A DNA stretch of 24,496 nt from CAZXPG01 sp964643145 (GCA_964643145.1 CAZXPG010000027.1:1-24496), one strand, 5' to 3'; counted from the stretch's first letter, positions 7,384 through 15,497 are shown. The notes: generated from the sequence alone by a model not told the origin. Translations and numbers: made by a program.

Positions 7384-8920
7384 AAAAGCAGTCGTTTATT
7401 GTAGGGTTTCAAGCCAGGCGCAAGTCAAGAAGGGCGATGGCCTGGCATCGCAAGAAACTCGCTGCCGCGAATATGCCAGGATGCGCGGCTACAGCGTTGA
7501 AGCTGTCTTTTACGATGAGGGAATCAGTGGCAAATTACTTGAACGCGCTAAGATGCGTGAACTGCTGGAGTTCCTGAAGAAGCACGCAAAGAATAAATCA
7601 ATCGTCGTTATCATTGACGATATCAGTCGCTTAGCAAGAGATTTAGAAACACATATCCGGCTCCGCACCGCTATCAACGATGCAGGTGGCAAGCTGGAAT
7701 CACCAGCAATCGAATTTGGAGAAGATTCAGACAGCCGCTTGGTCGAACACTTGCTGGCCAACGTGGCCGCGCATCAACGGGAGAAAAACGCCGAACAGGT
7801 AAAGAACCGGATGCGTGCGCGGGTTCAGAATGGCTATTGGGTTTTCCAACCACCTGTCGGCTATAAATATGAACGCAAAGGTGGGCATGGCAAAATACTG
7901 GTTCCAGATGGACCAGTTGCTAAAATTGTAAAAGCGGCGCTGGAGGGATTTGCTTCCGGAAGGTTTGAGACGCAGTCAGAGATTAAATATTTCCTGCTTT
8001 CACAGCCAGCCTTTCCGCAAGATGGATGCAAAGACATCCATGTAACAAAAATACGCGAGATGCTGGAGCGCATTCTTTATACCGGATATATGGAATACAA
8101 GCCGTGGGGCATTCCTTTGCAACAGGGCAAACATGAACCGCTCATCAACTTTGATACCTATAACCGCATTCAGGAGCGCCTGCGAGGGCAGGCAAAGGCT
8201 CCTGTGCGTAAGGATATCAAAGACGACTTCCCATTGCGGGGTTTTGTTCTTTGCGATACTTGTAAAGCGCCACTGACGGCTTGCTGGTCAGCGGGGCGGT
8301 CAGGAAAATATCCGTACTATCTTTGCCGTAATCGGGCATGCACTGATTGCAAGAAATCCATTCGCAAAGAGGCGATGGAAGAAGAGTTTGAAACGATTCT
8401 GCACAAGCTGACACCAACACCGGATTTAATGTATATCACCCGCAAGGTGGTAAAAGATATCTGGGATAAGGAACAAAACTCTAACGGCATGAACCAGGAG
8501 GCGTTACAGCAAAGCGTTAAAAATCTGGAGCATCAGATTGAGCATCTCTTTGACCGGATTGTAAAAGCCGACAGTGAAACACTGATACGGGCTTATGAAA
8601 CAAAAGTGCTGAAATTGGAGACAGAAAAAGCATCGCTTCAATCACATTTGGCTAATTTCAGAGTTGGCCCCATGAGTTTTGACGAAAGTTTTCAAACCGT
8701 TTTTGATTTCCTCGAAAACCCGCAGAAACTGTGGCATTCCGACAACCTTGAGGATAGAAGATTGGTGCTGAAACTGGTTTTTACCCGTCCACTGGCATAT
8801 AGGCGAAATGAGGGTTTTCAAACCGCCTCTATCGCGCTGCCGTTCGGGCTTTCAGGCCAGTTTACTAATGACAATTCGGTTTTGGTGGAGCCAGGCGGAA
8901 TCGAACCGCCGACCTTTTGA
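7370..8920 (+). CDS. large serine recombinase (site-specific integrase)
   Basis: A 516-residue protein from ATG 7370, chosen because the resolvase strand KAVVYCRVSS follows at once; upstream in-frame ATGs exist. The resolvase domain (about 1-155) has catalytic Ser14 in YCRVSS, then DEGISGK and DDISRLARDL. The recombinase domain (about 160-280) has PPVGYKY and a GYMEYKPWG segment. A zinc ribbon has Cys at about 295, 298, 319 and 327. A coiled coil follows at about 370-440. This is the large serine recombinase layout used by integrative elements. The last codons (VEPGGIEPPTF) are read through the tRNA-Ala gene on the opposite strand, so the coding end coincides with a likely attachment site. 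The protein is otherwise complete. Confidence 0.92.
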   Translation: MKNHEKAVVYCRVSSQAQVKKGDGLASQETRCREYARMRGYSVEAVFYDEGISGKLLERAKMRELLEFLKKHAKNKSIVVIIDDISRLARDLETHIRLRTAINDAGGKLESPAIEFGEDSDSRLVEHLLANVAAHQREKNAEQVKNRMRARVQNGYWVFQPPVGYKYERKGGHGKILVPDGPVAKIVKAALEGFASGRFETQSEIKYFLLSQPAFPQDGCKDIHVTKIREMLERILYTGYMEYKPWGIPLQQGKHEPLINFDTYNRIQERLRGQAKAPVRKDIKDDFPLRGFVLCDTCKAPLTACWSAGRSGKYPYYLCRNRACTDCKKSIRKEAMEEEFETILHKLTPTPDLMYITRKVVKDIWDKEQNSNGMNQEALQQSVKNLEHQIEHLFDRIVKADSETLIRAYETKVLKLETEKASLQSHLANFRVGPMSFDESFQTVFDFLENPQKLWHSDNLEDRRLVLKLVFTRPLAYRRNEGFQTASIALPFGLSGQFTNDNSVLVEPGGIEPPTF

Positions 8921-8958
8921 ATGCCATTCAAACGCTCTACCAACTGAGCTATGACCCC
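8883..8958 (-). tRNA. tRNA-Ala (anticodon GGC)
   Basis: Read on minus, a full cloverleaf forms. The acceptor is GGGGTCA with TGGCTCC plus an encoded CCA end. The D arm is GCTC/GAGC. The anticodon stem TTTGA/TCAAA holds loop ATGGCAT, giving anticodon GGC. The T arm is GGCGG-TTCGATT-CCGCC. GGC reads the alanine codon GCC. The 3' half overlaps the end of the recombinase gene. A promoter lies just upstream. Confidence 0.95.
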
Positions 8959-8985
8959 ACGAGTAACAAAAGGAAAGTGGGAAGA

Positions 8986-9014
8986 GTGATACAAATAAAA
9001 GTGATTGCCGTCAA
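8986..9014 (-). promoter_or_regulatory. sigma-70-type promoter for tRNA-Ala
   Basis: On minus, TTGACG (9009-9014) and TATCAC (8986-8991) are separated by exactly 17 bp, and the tRNA 5' end lies 27 bp downstream. Spacing and position fit a tRNA promoter. Confidence 0.65.
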
Positions 9015-9040
9015 CCTTATTTTTCACTCTTTCCTGCTTT

Positions 9041-10792
9041 TTACATTTCTTCCACTGCGTTCACATTGAATATCTGCAAACCAGAGGCAATGACCGTGGC
9101 GACTGACTGCACCAGTGCTAAACGGGCGGCGGTCAGTTCGGTATCATCGGCCAGGATAAAACGCAGATTCCTATCTTCTTTGCCTTTATTCCAGAAGCCG
9201 TGGAAGGCAGCAGCTAGTTCCTGCAAGTAGAAGGCGATGCGATGAGGTTCATGGTGAAGCGCGGCAGTTTCGACGGCGCGTGGCCAGGAAGCAATGAGCC
9301 GAATCATTTCCAGTTCGGCAGGAGACTCAAGCCGCGCAAGCAATGCGTCATCCAAGGTTTTAAGCCGCGTGGCAACAGCAGGCACCTCTTCACGGCCATT
9401 ACGCAATACAGAATGGGCACGCGCATGGGCATATTGCACATAAAATACCGGGTTATCTTTCGATTCTTCCTTCACCTTCTCTAAGTCAAAATCCATTACC
9501 ATATCATTCTTGCGGGTAAGCATCATGAAACGGATAATATCCTTTCCTACTAGATCCAACACATCCCGAACAGTGATGTACGTCCCTGCCCGTTTTGACA
9601 TCTTGAGAGGTTCACCATTTTGCAGAAAATTCACTAGTTGGCAAAGTTTAATATCGAGCCCCACCCGGCCATTGCTTAGTGCTTTTACCGCTGCTTCCAT
9701 CCGCTTACGGTAGCCGCTATGATCTGCCCCCAATATCATCACCAGGCTGGAAAAACCACGCTCTAGCTTATTCTCGAGATAGGCAACATCGGCAGCAAAA
9801 TAGGTCCAACTGCCGTTTGATTTCTGCAATGCCCGGTCACTATCATCGCCGCAATCGCTGGAACGGAACAATACCTGTTCACGCTCCTCCCAGTCTTCCA
9901 GCTTTTTGCCCTTAGGAGGCGTCAGAACACCACGATAAACCATCCCTTTAGCCGCAAGCTTCACCACCACTTTCTCAATTTTACCGGCATCATGCAGGGC
10001 TTTTTCGGAGGTAAATACATCATGCTGAATGCCTAACCCCAGCAAGTCTTCACGGATAAGTGCCATCATAGCATCGGTAGCAAAAGAGCGCACTAGCGGC
10101 AGCCATTCCGCCTCTTCCTTGTCTAATAAATCACGGCCATAATGGGCAAAAAGTGACTCCCCTACCCCAATCAGATAATCACCCGGATACAAGCCAGCGG
10201 GAATCTCACCAATGGCCTCACCTGCCGCTTCCCGGTAACGCAGATAGGCGGAACGGGCAAGTGTATCAATCTGGCTGCCCGCATCATTGATATAATATTC
10301 TTTAGTCACCTCATAGCCGGTTTTAAGCAGCAGCAATGCCAACGCATCACCATAAACCGCACAACGCGCATGACCAATATGCATTGGCCCGGTGGGGTTC
10401 ACCGACACATATTCCAGATTGACCTTCTGCCCTTTTCCTAGGGTGGAATTGCCATAGCCTATGCCACTCTCTAACACGTCACGCACCGTATGCTGCCAGA
10501 TGTAAGGCTTCAGGCGCATATTGATGAAACCGGGCCCGGCAACATCCGCCGTATCGACTTCCGACAAAGCACGCAGCCGCTCAGCAATCATTTCAGCAAG
10601 GGCGCGCGGGCTTTTACGGGCAGGTTTGGCCAGCACCATCGCTACATTGGTAGCGATATCACCATGAGAAGCATCTTTTGGCGGCTCAGCCGTAATAGCG
10701 GCACAATCTACCCCTGGTGACAATATATCTTCAGCAATCAGTGCTTTCACAATGGTGATAATATGGGTACGAAATAGAGAAAATAGGTTCAT
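9041..10792 (-). CDS. argS: arginine--tRNA ligase
   Basis: Cytosolic class I aminoacyl-tRNA synthetase of 583 residues, the usual length. It charges tRNA-Arg with arginine using ATP. The N-terminal Add-1 domain that contacts the tRNA D-loop spans about 1-110. The HIGH signature is at 138-141 (NPTGPMHIGHARC) and the second ATP motif KMSKR at 397-401, with the arginyl-type GTYITVRD after it. The C-terminal anticodon-binding helical domain ends in LQIFNVNAVEEM. The ATG at 10792 starts 5 bp after the dgt stop, so the two genes form one transcript. The pairing dgt-argS is common in alphaproteobacteria. In many of those a SPOR-domain gene follows argS; here a tRNA gene and the mobile module follow instead. 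Confidence 0.97.
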   Translation of the reverse strand: MNLFSLFRTHIITIVKALIAEDILSPGVDCAAITAEPPKDASHGDIATNVAMVLAKPARKSPRALAEMIAERLRALSEVDTADVAGPGFINMRLKPYIWQHTVRDVLESGIGYGNSTLGKGQKVNLEYVSVNPTGPMHIGHARCAVYGDALALLLLKTGYEVTKEYYINDAGSQIDTLARSAYLRYREAAGEAIGEIPAGLYPGDYLIGVGESLFAHYGRDLLDKEEAEWLPLVRSFATDAMMALIREDLLGLGIQHDVFTSEKALHDAGKIEKVVVKLAAKGMVYRGVLTPPKGKKLEDWEEREQVLFRSSDCGDDSDRALQKSNGSWTYFAADVAYLENKLERGFSSLVMILGADHSGYRKRMEAAVKALSNGRVGLDIKLCQLVNFLQNGEPLKMSKRAGTYITVRDVLDLVGKDIIRFMMLTRKNDMVMDFDLEKVKEESKDNPVFYVQYAHARAHSVLRNGREEVPAVATRLKTLDDALLARLESPAELEMIRLIASWPRAVETAALHHEPHRIAFYLQELAAAFHGFWNKGKEDRNLRFILADDTELTAARLALVQSVATVIASGLQIFNVNAVEEM

Positions 10793-10797
10793 AGTGA

Positions 10798-11970
10798 TTA
10801 CGTCTTCATATCGAAAAGCGATTTATATTCTTTAATAGCAAAACGGTCGGTCATTCCGGCAATAAAATCGGCCACCACAATGGCGGTTTCACGCGCATCT
10901 TTCCCCAATGTCAGCTTACGCCATTCTGTCGGCATGCATTGTGGCTCTTTATGCAGCAAGGAAAACAGGCCGGTGATAATGCGACGGGCTTTGCTGGTCA
11001 TGCGGTTCACTTTATAATGGCGGTACATATTGGCATGAAGGAAGGCTTTCAGGCAATCATTATATTCCTGCATACTGGCTGAAAATGTTACCAGTGGCCT
11101 ATCTAACTGGCGCACATCATCTGCCGTTTTCACCGAGAAAGCTTCAATGTTCTTCAGCGTTTCCGCCACCACATCCTGCACCATCAACCCGATCAGCCGC
11201 CTGTTCACTTCATGGATCAAGCGCTGTTCTGGCAATTTTGCATATTTCCCCTGCACCTCCTGGATAATATCACCCACTAAGGGCAATCGCCGCAACTCCT
11301 TAACAGATAACAGCCCAGCCCGCACACCATCCTCAACATCATGGTTATTATAGGCAATATCATCGGATAAGGCTGCCACCTGCGCTTCAGCAGAAGGATA
11401 GGTATGCAGATCAAGATCATAGATGGCGTTATAATCGGTGATTACCCGGGCAAGTGGCTTACCATTTGATAGTAGGCCAGTCAGCGGGCCATTATGCTTG
11501 GCAATGCCCTCAAGCGTTTCCCAGGTCAGGTTCAATCCGTCAAACTCGGCATAACGCTGTTCAAGCTGGGTGAGTATCTTAATGCTCTGGGCATTATGGT
11601 CAAACCCACCAAACTCTGCCATCGCCTCACTTAAACTATCCTCCCCAGCATGGCCAAAAGGTGTATGGCCCAAATCATGCGCTAAGGCCAACGCTTCCGC
11701 TAAATCATCATTCAAATGCAGCAGCTTGCTGATGGAACGGGCAATCTGCGCCACTTCCAGGCTGTGGGTGAGGCGGGTACGGTAGTGATCGCCCTCATGA
11801 TTAACAAATACCTGCGTTTTATATTCCAGCCGCCTGAATGCCGCTGAATGAATAATACGGTCACGGTCGCGCTGGAACTTAGAGCGAGTGATACTCTCCT
11901 CTTCAGGAAAATAACGGCCACGGCTATTGACAGAAAGCGAGGCATACGGTGCCAGATGTAATTCTTGCAT
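10798..11970 (-). CDS. dgt: deoxyguanosinetriphosphate triphosphohydrolase-like protein (HD domain)
   Basis: A 390-residue dNTP triphosphohydrolase that cleaves dGTP or other dNTPs to the nucleoside and triphosphate. HD-domain metal ligands are visible: His69 in RTRLTHSLEV, His98-Asp99 in HDLGHTPFGHAGED, and the later SDDIAYNNHDVEDG. The N-terminal RDRIIHSAAFRRLEYKTQVF is typical of the Dgt-like type. Length matches the roughly 380-400-residue alphaproteobacterial form. The start at 11970 has only a weak Shine-Dalgarno. It forms an operon with argS and diverges from the erpA-like gene, with about 68 bp shared for both promoters. Confidence 0.94.
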   Translation of the reverse strand: MQELHLAPYASLSVNSRGRYFPEEESITRSKFQRDRDRIIHSAAFRRLEYKTQVFVNHEGDHYRTRLTHSLEVAQIARSISKLLHLNDDLAEALALAHDLGHTPFGHAGEDSLSEAMAEFGGFDHNAQSIKILTQLEQRYAEFDGLNLTWETLEGIAKHNGPLTGLLSNGKPLARVITDYNAIYDLDLHTYPSAEAQVAALSDDIAYNNHDVEDGVRAGLLSVKELRRLPLVGDIIQEVQGKYAKLPEQRLIHEVNRRLIGLMVQDVVAETLKNIEAFSVKTADDVRQLDRPLVTFSASMQEYNDCLKAFLHANMYRHYKVNRMTSKARRIITGLFSLLHKEPQCMPTEWRKLTLGKDARETAIVVADFIAGMTDRFAIKEYKSLFDMKT

Positions 11971-12038
11971 TGTAAATTTAACAACAAAGGATTAATATGA
12001 TGAACTCATTTTTACTTTAGACAATGTAGGTGCTTAAA

Positions 12039-12392
12039 ATGACTACGTCAACAGATACCTCTCCTATTACACTCACCGAACGTGCAGCTGCACGGCTGGC
12101 TAGCTTAGCTGCTGCCGAGAATGATCAAACCAGTTGCCTGCGTATCATCGTGGAAGGTGGCGGCTGCTCTGGCTTCAAGTATGTCTATGATTTTGGCCAG
12201 CACAAAGCCGCAGCCGATGATATTGCTCTGCCTGAGGGCAAACAACCCTTACTGCTGGTTGATGCCATGTCACTTGAATTCATGAAAGGTTGCACGATAG
12301 ATTATATCGAAACCTTGGGAAGTGCTGATTTTGAAATCATCAACCCCAACAGTTCCATGCGTTGCGGGTGTGGCAATAGTTTCTCTCTATAA
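12039..12392 (+). CDS. erpA: A-type iron-sulfur carrier (ErpA/IscA/HesB family)
   Basis: A 117-residue protein that accepts Fe-S clusters and passes them to target enzymes. The three conserved cysteines are present: Cys43 in GGGCSGFKY, and Cys109 and Cys111 in SMRCGCGNSF. Residues 9-110 form the HesB-like beta fold (ITLTERAAARL ... SADFEIINPNSS). The ATG at 12039 is preferred over GTG 12030 because TAGGTG sits 7 nt before it. The divergent pairing with dgt is typical of alphaproteobacteria. The choice of ErpA over IscA or SufA rests on overall similarity and is less certain. Confidence 0.9.
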   Translation: MTTSTDTSPITLTERAAARLASLAAAENDQTSCLRIIVEGGGCSGFKYVYDFGQHKAAADDIALPEGKQPLLLVDAMSLEFMKGCTIDYIETLGSADFEIINPNSSMRCGCGNSFSL

Positions 12393-12460
12393 GCCTCCTC
12401 TACAAATGCAATCTACGATACAGTTCCGTTCAATTGTCGGTGAACAAGGCTAAAATATTC

Positions 12461-12488
12461 TTGACAGCGTAAGGAAATTGTGTAATCT
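12461..12488 (+). promoter_or_regulatory. promoter for rpmG
   Basis: A perfect -35 TTGACA (12461-12466) and a -10-like TAATCT (12483-12488) are 16 bp apart. They lie about 90 bp before the rpmG start, in the 186-bp gap after the Fe-S carrier gene. Confidence 0.6.
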
Positions 12489-12578
12489 CCAGCTTTTGTT
12501 TTCCTTGGCACAGGTTTAAGGAAATCATAAGACCGCTGACCTCTCACTTATATAAGCACTTTTCGTAAAGATGGTAAA

Positions 12579-12746
12579 ATGGCTAAAAAGACTACTGTTC
12601 TCATTCGCTTGGTAAGCACCGCAAACACAGGATTTTTCTATGTGAAAAAGAAAAACCCTAAGAAGCTAACCAAAAAATTATCCTTTAATAAATACGATCC
12701 TGTTGTGCGCAAACACGTAGAATTTAAAGAAGAAAAAATAAAATAA
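12579..12746 (+). CDS. rpmG: 50S ribosomal protein L33
   Basis: A 55-residue basic protein read directly from the DNA: MAKKTTVLIRLVSTANTGFF, then YVKKKNPKKLTKKLSFNKYD and PVVRKHVEFKEEKIK. This matches L33 in length and pattern (AKK...I.L.ST..TG.FYV..KN....KL...KYDP..RKHV.F.E.K). It lacks the CxxC pairs, so it is the zinc-independent type. It is a single gene behind its own promoter and is followed by a nested stem-loop. Confidence 0.96.
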   Translation: MAKKTTVLIRLVSTANTGFFYVKKKNPKKLTKKLSFNKYDPVVRKHVEFKEEKIK

Positions 12747-12759
12747 CCTACCTGTTCGA

Positions 12760-12816
12760 CCTCTGTCAGAATATCATGTTAGATGAGGCTAGTGTGTCGG
12801 CCTCATCGAGCAGAGG
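12760..12816. terminator. nested stem-loop between rpmG and the IMPase gene
   Basis: GATGAGGC (12782-12789) pairs with GCCTCATC (12800-12807), and outside it CCTCTG (12760-12765) pairs with CAGAGG (12811-12816). The genes converge here, so a shared terminator is likely, although no long T run follows on either strand. Confidence 0.5.
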
Positions 12817-12856
12817 TTCATCGCTTTCTGGCAGCGTTCTATTGCTGGAGAACGCA

Positions 12857-13621
12857 TTATGCAAGAAGTTCTAGCACTTTTTCATGTATGTATTTGTTGC
12901 CACTGGCCACGATTCTGCCATCAGAGTAGTAGTTGATGCTATTTCCTTCCCAATCGGTACAGACACCCCCTGCTTCATTGGTAATGGTGGCTAGCGCGCA
13001 GAAGTCGTACGGTTGCAATCCTGCCTCCACCACAATATCTACGGTTCCCATAGCGAGGAGCCCATAATTATAGCAATCACCCCCATAGACGGTATATTTA
13101 CTTGCACGTGATACCTTATCGAAGGCTGCGCCATCCTCGCTATTAAATAATTCCCTGGCGGTGGTACAAAGTATTGCCTCGCTGAGGACAGAACAATTTC
13201 TAGTTGAAATAGGCTGCCCATTAAGCGTTGCACCATGGCCCTGTAATCCCATCCAACGTTCCTGGCTTATGGGCTGGTCGATAATACCAATAACAGGGAT
13301 AGCATTATAATTCAGTGAGATTAATGTACCAAAAATTGCACGGCCTATTATAAAAGATTTCGTACCATCAATAGGGTCAATCACCCAACAATAGGGGCTT
13401 TCTTTGCGGGTAATACCGTATTCCTCGCCAATAATGGCATGGTCAGGATAGTGGCTAGCAATCATTGCACGCAGCGCCGCTTCTGTCTCTTTATCGGCAA
13501 TGGTAACGGGGCTGGTATCCAACTTAGTATCTGACTGATAGGAGGTACGAAAATATTTTCGTATAATATCGCCACTCGTATCTGCCAGTTTTTCAGCGAA
13601 AGGAAGAAATTGTTGGTGCAT
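12857..13621 (-). CDS. inositol monophosphatase family protein, histidinol-phosphatase-like
   Basis: A 254-residue Mg-dependent phosphatase. Metal-binding motifs are GEEYG at 65-69, IDPIDGTKSF at 81-90, and Asp206 in LQPYDFCAL. The last resembles HisN-type histidinol phosphatases more than classical inositol monophosphatases, which usually have WD. Removal of phosphate from L-histidinol phosphate or a similar small substrate is inferred. ATG 13621 is chosen because the family's first helix starts there. The frame is open to ATG 13747 through a repeated leader also found before the histidine kinase at 18577-19320; that extension is probably untranslated but keeps frame in both places. Confidence 0.87.
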   Translation of the reverse strand: MHQQFLPFAEKLADTSGDIIRKYFRTSYQSDTKLDTSPVTIADKETEAALRAMIASHYPDHAIIGEEYGITRKESPYCWVIDPIDGTKSFIIGRAIFGTLISLNYNAIPVIGIIDQPISQERWMGLQGHGATLNGQPISTRNCSVLSEAILCTTARELFNSEDGAAFDKVSRASKYTVYGGDCYNYGLLAMGTVDIVVEAGLQPYDFCALATITNEAGGVCTDWEGNSINYYSDGRIVASGNKYIHEKVLELLA

Positions 13622-13622
13622 G

Positions 13623-13742
13623 ATATACTGCTCACAGTTCAAGAATTGGTTAGGTTGCAATGTGAGCAGACTATGCTTGAGTGCAAGCGTAGATGTATCT
13701 AAAGATACATAATGCAGGAACGCAAAAATAAGGTCTATACTG
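13623..13742 (-). repeat. repeated leader element, copy 1 (before the IMPase gene)
   Basis: This 120-bp segment matches 19319-19426 closely, with one 12-bp size difference near the middle. It holds a perfect inverted repeat, CTGCTCACA (13628-13636) and TGTGAGCAG (13661-13669), and this copy alone has ATGTATCT-aa-AGATACAT. On minus it begins CAGTATAGACC-TTATTTTT and ends beside the start codon, so it forms the gene's 5' untranslated region. It could be a small mobile repeat or a shared regulatory leader. Confidence 0.85.
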
Positions 13743-13894
13743 CCCATTGGTTTAAAAATTGGTTAAATTGCATCGCAAGCAAACTCTGCTACCATGCGAG
13801 CATCTCTGTATAATCACGTCATCTTGCAACGATATCAAGGAAAAAGCAACTGTTAAGCATCTATAGTTGGAACCACTATATAGGAGAAAAACCA

Positions 13895-14773
13895 CTACCC
13901 ACTATTGCCAATAATAATAGCATGCGGGTTTCCTAGACCGATCACCTTATCCAATAATTGGTTGGCATAGCGAGCATTTTTAAGAGGGCCTATTCGCACA
14001 CGATAAAAGGTTTTTTCTTCAAGTTTTACTGTTTTAACCCCTACTTTCCCAAATTTCTTCAGGCTATGCGCCACTTTTTCGGCACTACCCTTAGAACTAT
14101 AAGCACCGGCCTGAATAAAAATAGGGTTGCTTGCGCCATCAATGGCAATAGGTTCGGCAGCTATAGCGGAGGCCACCAAAGGCGAGCCAGAAGAAGACAT
14201 ATTGGGCTCTTTATACTCACTGGCCGCGGTTGCATATTGCCCCTCAATGGGGGGCAGATGCAAGGCAGCCAGCATTTCTTCTGTCTGTTCAGGCAGGAAT
14301 TCTACCCGCACCCTACCCACGCCCTGTTGCTTCATATGCAGGGCAATAGCGGTTTTTTCAGAGATATCAATAATCCGCTTCTTGGAGAATGGCCCTCTAT
14401 CATTGACCATAGCAATGACAGAACGACCATTTGCGAGGTTAGTGATTCTTACCATGCTAGGTAAAGGAAGGGTGCGGTGAGCAGCAGTAAAGGTGGTTTG
14501 GTCATATAAATCACCATTAGCCGTACGGTTACCGTGGAATCCTGGCCCATACCAGGAAGCCATTCCCTCCTCGACATAGCTAGGATCAGCTTTGGGATAA
14601 TACCAGGTATTATCCACTTTATACGGGCTACCTATTTTATAATGCCCTGGATAAACAGCACTTTCTTTAAGCGTACTGCTAACAGGAACAGAGGGGGGAT
14701 GCGAAGTACAGGCACCAAGCAGCACCAAACTGCCACACAGCAATAAACGAAAAGTGGAATGAAGTGAAACCAT
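13895..14773 (-). CDS. rlpA: RlpA-type septal lytic lipoprotein with SPOR domain
   Basis: A 292-residue outer-membrane lipoprotein. The signal peptide RLLLCGSLVLLGAC puts lipobox LGAC at 19-22 (lipid-modified Cys22). The double-psi beta-barrel at about 68-165 carries GMASWYGPGFHG, TFTAAHRTLPLPSMVRI and VIAMVNDRGPF, the RlpA pattern. A linker is followed by a C-terminal SPOR domain at about 215-292 (IFIQAGAYSSKGSAEKVA ... YRVRIGPL) that binds denuded septal glycan. RlpA proteins cut or bind such glycan at division sites. The ATG at 14773 has AGGGG upstream. The longer frame to 14896 is rejected because it crosses a decayed palindrome and would displace the signal peptide. Confidence 0.93.
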   Translation of the reverse strand: MVSLHSTFRLLLCGSLVLLGACTSHPPSVPVSSTLKESAVYPGHYKIGSPYKVDNTWYYPKADPSYVEEGMASWYGPGFHGNRTANGDLYDQTTFTAAHRTLPLPSMVRITNLANGRSVIAMVNDRGPFSKKRIIDISEKTAIALHMKQQGVGRVRVEFLPEQTEEMLAALHLPPIEGQYATAASEYKEPNMSSSGSPLVASAIAAEPIAIDGASNPIFIQAGAYSSKGSAEKVAHSLKKFGKVGVKTVKLEEKTFYRVRIGPLKNARYANQLLDKVIGLGNPHAIIIGNSG

Positions 14774-14790
14774 GAAACCCCTATATAACC

Positions 14791-14830
14791 TTAATCTCAG
14801 AAAGCCACGCTTATCCAACGCTGAGGTTAA
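14791..14830. repeat. decayed palindromic element copy
   Basis: TTAATCTCAG (14791-14800) and CTGAGGTTAA (14821-14830) are the outer arms of the palindrome family. GCTTATCCAACG is kept on the right only, while the left inner arm is lost and replaced by AAAGCCAC. It is evidently a remnant of the same element. Confidence 0.65.
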
Positions 14831-15078
14831 TATACATAGGGGGTGAAAGGCAAGATTTTTCCTGCCTTCACTTACCAAGCGGATATTATTTGACAATAGG
14901 AATATATGGCAAGCTCAGTTCTGGGCACCCCTCTCTCATTAAAATTGAAGTTGAATTAATACACACACTTGACACCTTATTACAATTATGGTAGTGTTAA
15001 TGGTATCATTTACATGATTTATGCTCAATTGTTGCTTCCTTCCTGGCTATAAGCCATACGCTCCCTTTCTTCATTTAT

Positions 15079-15096
15079 TAACCTCAGCTTTGCTGA
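15079..15096. repeat. minimal remnant of the palindromic element
   Basis: TTAACCTCAGC-TTT-GCTGA keeps the outer arm ends around a TTT loop but lacks the GGATAA core on both sides. This is what an internal symmetric deletion of an intact copy would leave. The match is short, so chance is possible. Confidence 0.45.
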
Positions 15097-15102
15097 TGGC
15101 CC

Positions 15103-15122
15103 CCCCCTCTTTCAAGAGGGGG
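15103..15122. repeat. C/G-rich hairpin
   Basis: CCCCCTCTT (15103-15111) pairs perfectly with AAGAGGGGG (15114-15122) around a 2-nt gap. It is followed by TATTGTTGTTACTTT, which is only loosely T-rich, so a plus-strand terminator is possible but not clear. Confidence 0.6.
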
Positions 15123-15139
15123 TATTGTTGTTACTTTAC

Positions 15140-15178
15140 CCTCAGTTTTGGATAAGCCGTGCTTATCCAAAACTGAGG
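15140..15178. repeat. palindromic element copy (intact)
   Basis: Perfect 18-bp arms, CCTCAGTTTTGGATAAGC at 15140-15157 and the reverse complement at 15161-15178, surround loop CGT. The core is identical to copy 1 at 16-48 except for the loop. It lies about 22 bp before the start of the small membrane protein gene. No T run follows on plus, so it is not a standard terminator. Confidence 0.9.
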
Positions 15179-15200
15179 CTATCTTATAGGAACTACTTCT

Positions 15201-15434
15201 ATGAAACTGTATGAGAACCCTCCCCTTATCCTACGTCTGATGGTTATTGCCGGTGGATTATTGCTCTGTCTGCTTGCTGGTGCTTCCGGCAGCATCCTAT
15301 GGCTTGCTATTGGCCTTGCTGTTGGCATATTTGCCTGCGCCTGGGGAAACAAAGACGCTATACAACTCCTACGTAACATGGTAATTGCGGCAAAAAACGG
15401 ATTACTCCTGGCTATAGGATTCTTAAAAAAATAG
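15201..15434 (+). CDS. small membrane protein
   Basis: A 77-residue protein with two hydrophobic segments: about 11-28 (LRLMVIAGGLLLCLLAGA) and 29-48 (SILWLAIGLAVGIFACAW), then an amphipathic tail (IQLLRNMVIAAKNGLLLAIG). TAGGAAC lies about 9 nt before ATG 15201, a passable ribosome site. No family is recognised. It converges with glmU and lies downstream of the intact palindrome. Its clear membrane pattern argues that it is real. Confidence 0.6.
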   Translation: MKLYENPPLILRLMVIAGGLLLCLLAGASGSILWLAIGLAVGIFACAWGNKDAIQLLRNMVIAAKNGLLLAIGFLKK

Positions 15435-15460
15435 TTTACCCTCACGGTTGGGTGAGCCAC

Positions 15461-15493
15461 GTATTCCAGGAAGCACCGCGCTCCCTGGAATGC
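15461..15493. terminator. stem-loop between convergent genes
   Basis: ATTCCAGG (15463-15470) pairs with CCTGGAAT (15484-15491), extended by a wobble and a G-C pair. On minus, past the glmU stop, a second small stem (CTCAC/GTGAG, 15441-15456) and then TATTTTTTT follow. It probably ends glmU transcription and perhaps that of the opposing gene. Confidence 0.6.
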
Positions 15494-15497
15494 GGGT

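Larger units (their letters stand above)
14774..15200. other. 427-bp gene-free region rich in hairpins
   Basis: The gap between divergent rlpA and the small membrane protein holds no convincing gene. It contains a decayed palindrome (14791-14830), a bulged stem GTGAAAGGCA/TGCCTTCAC (14843-14871), a weak plus-strand promoter candidate starting TTGACA near 14970, a minimal palindrome remnant (15079-15096), a C/G-rich hairpin (15103-15122) and an intact palindromic element (15140-15178). Confidence 0.75.

Noticed and set aside
1..8883. Second attachment-site copy (tRNA-Ala 3' end) marking the left end of the island
   Set aside because: I scanned by eye for the T-arm and CCA-end sequence and found no copy; the left boundary cannot be set from this window.
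13622..13747. Translated N-terminal extension of the IMPase from ATG 13747
   Set aside because: No ribosome site lies before it, and the extension is a repeated leader also found before an unrelated kinase; kept as a finding, not as the chosen start.
14774..14896. N-terminal extension of the RlpA frame
   Set aside because: It crosses a decayed palindrome and would bury the lipoprotein signal peptide; ATG 14773 has a good ribosome site.
15140..15178. Palindromic element as an ordinary terminator
   Set aside because: No T run follows on either strand here, one copy lies within an open frame, and the core sequence is shared between unrelated sites.
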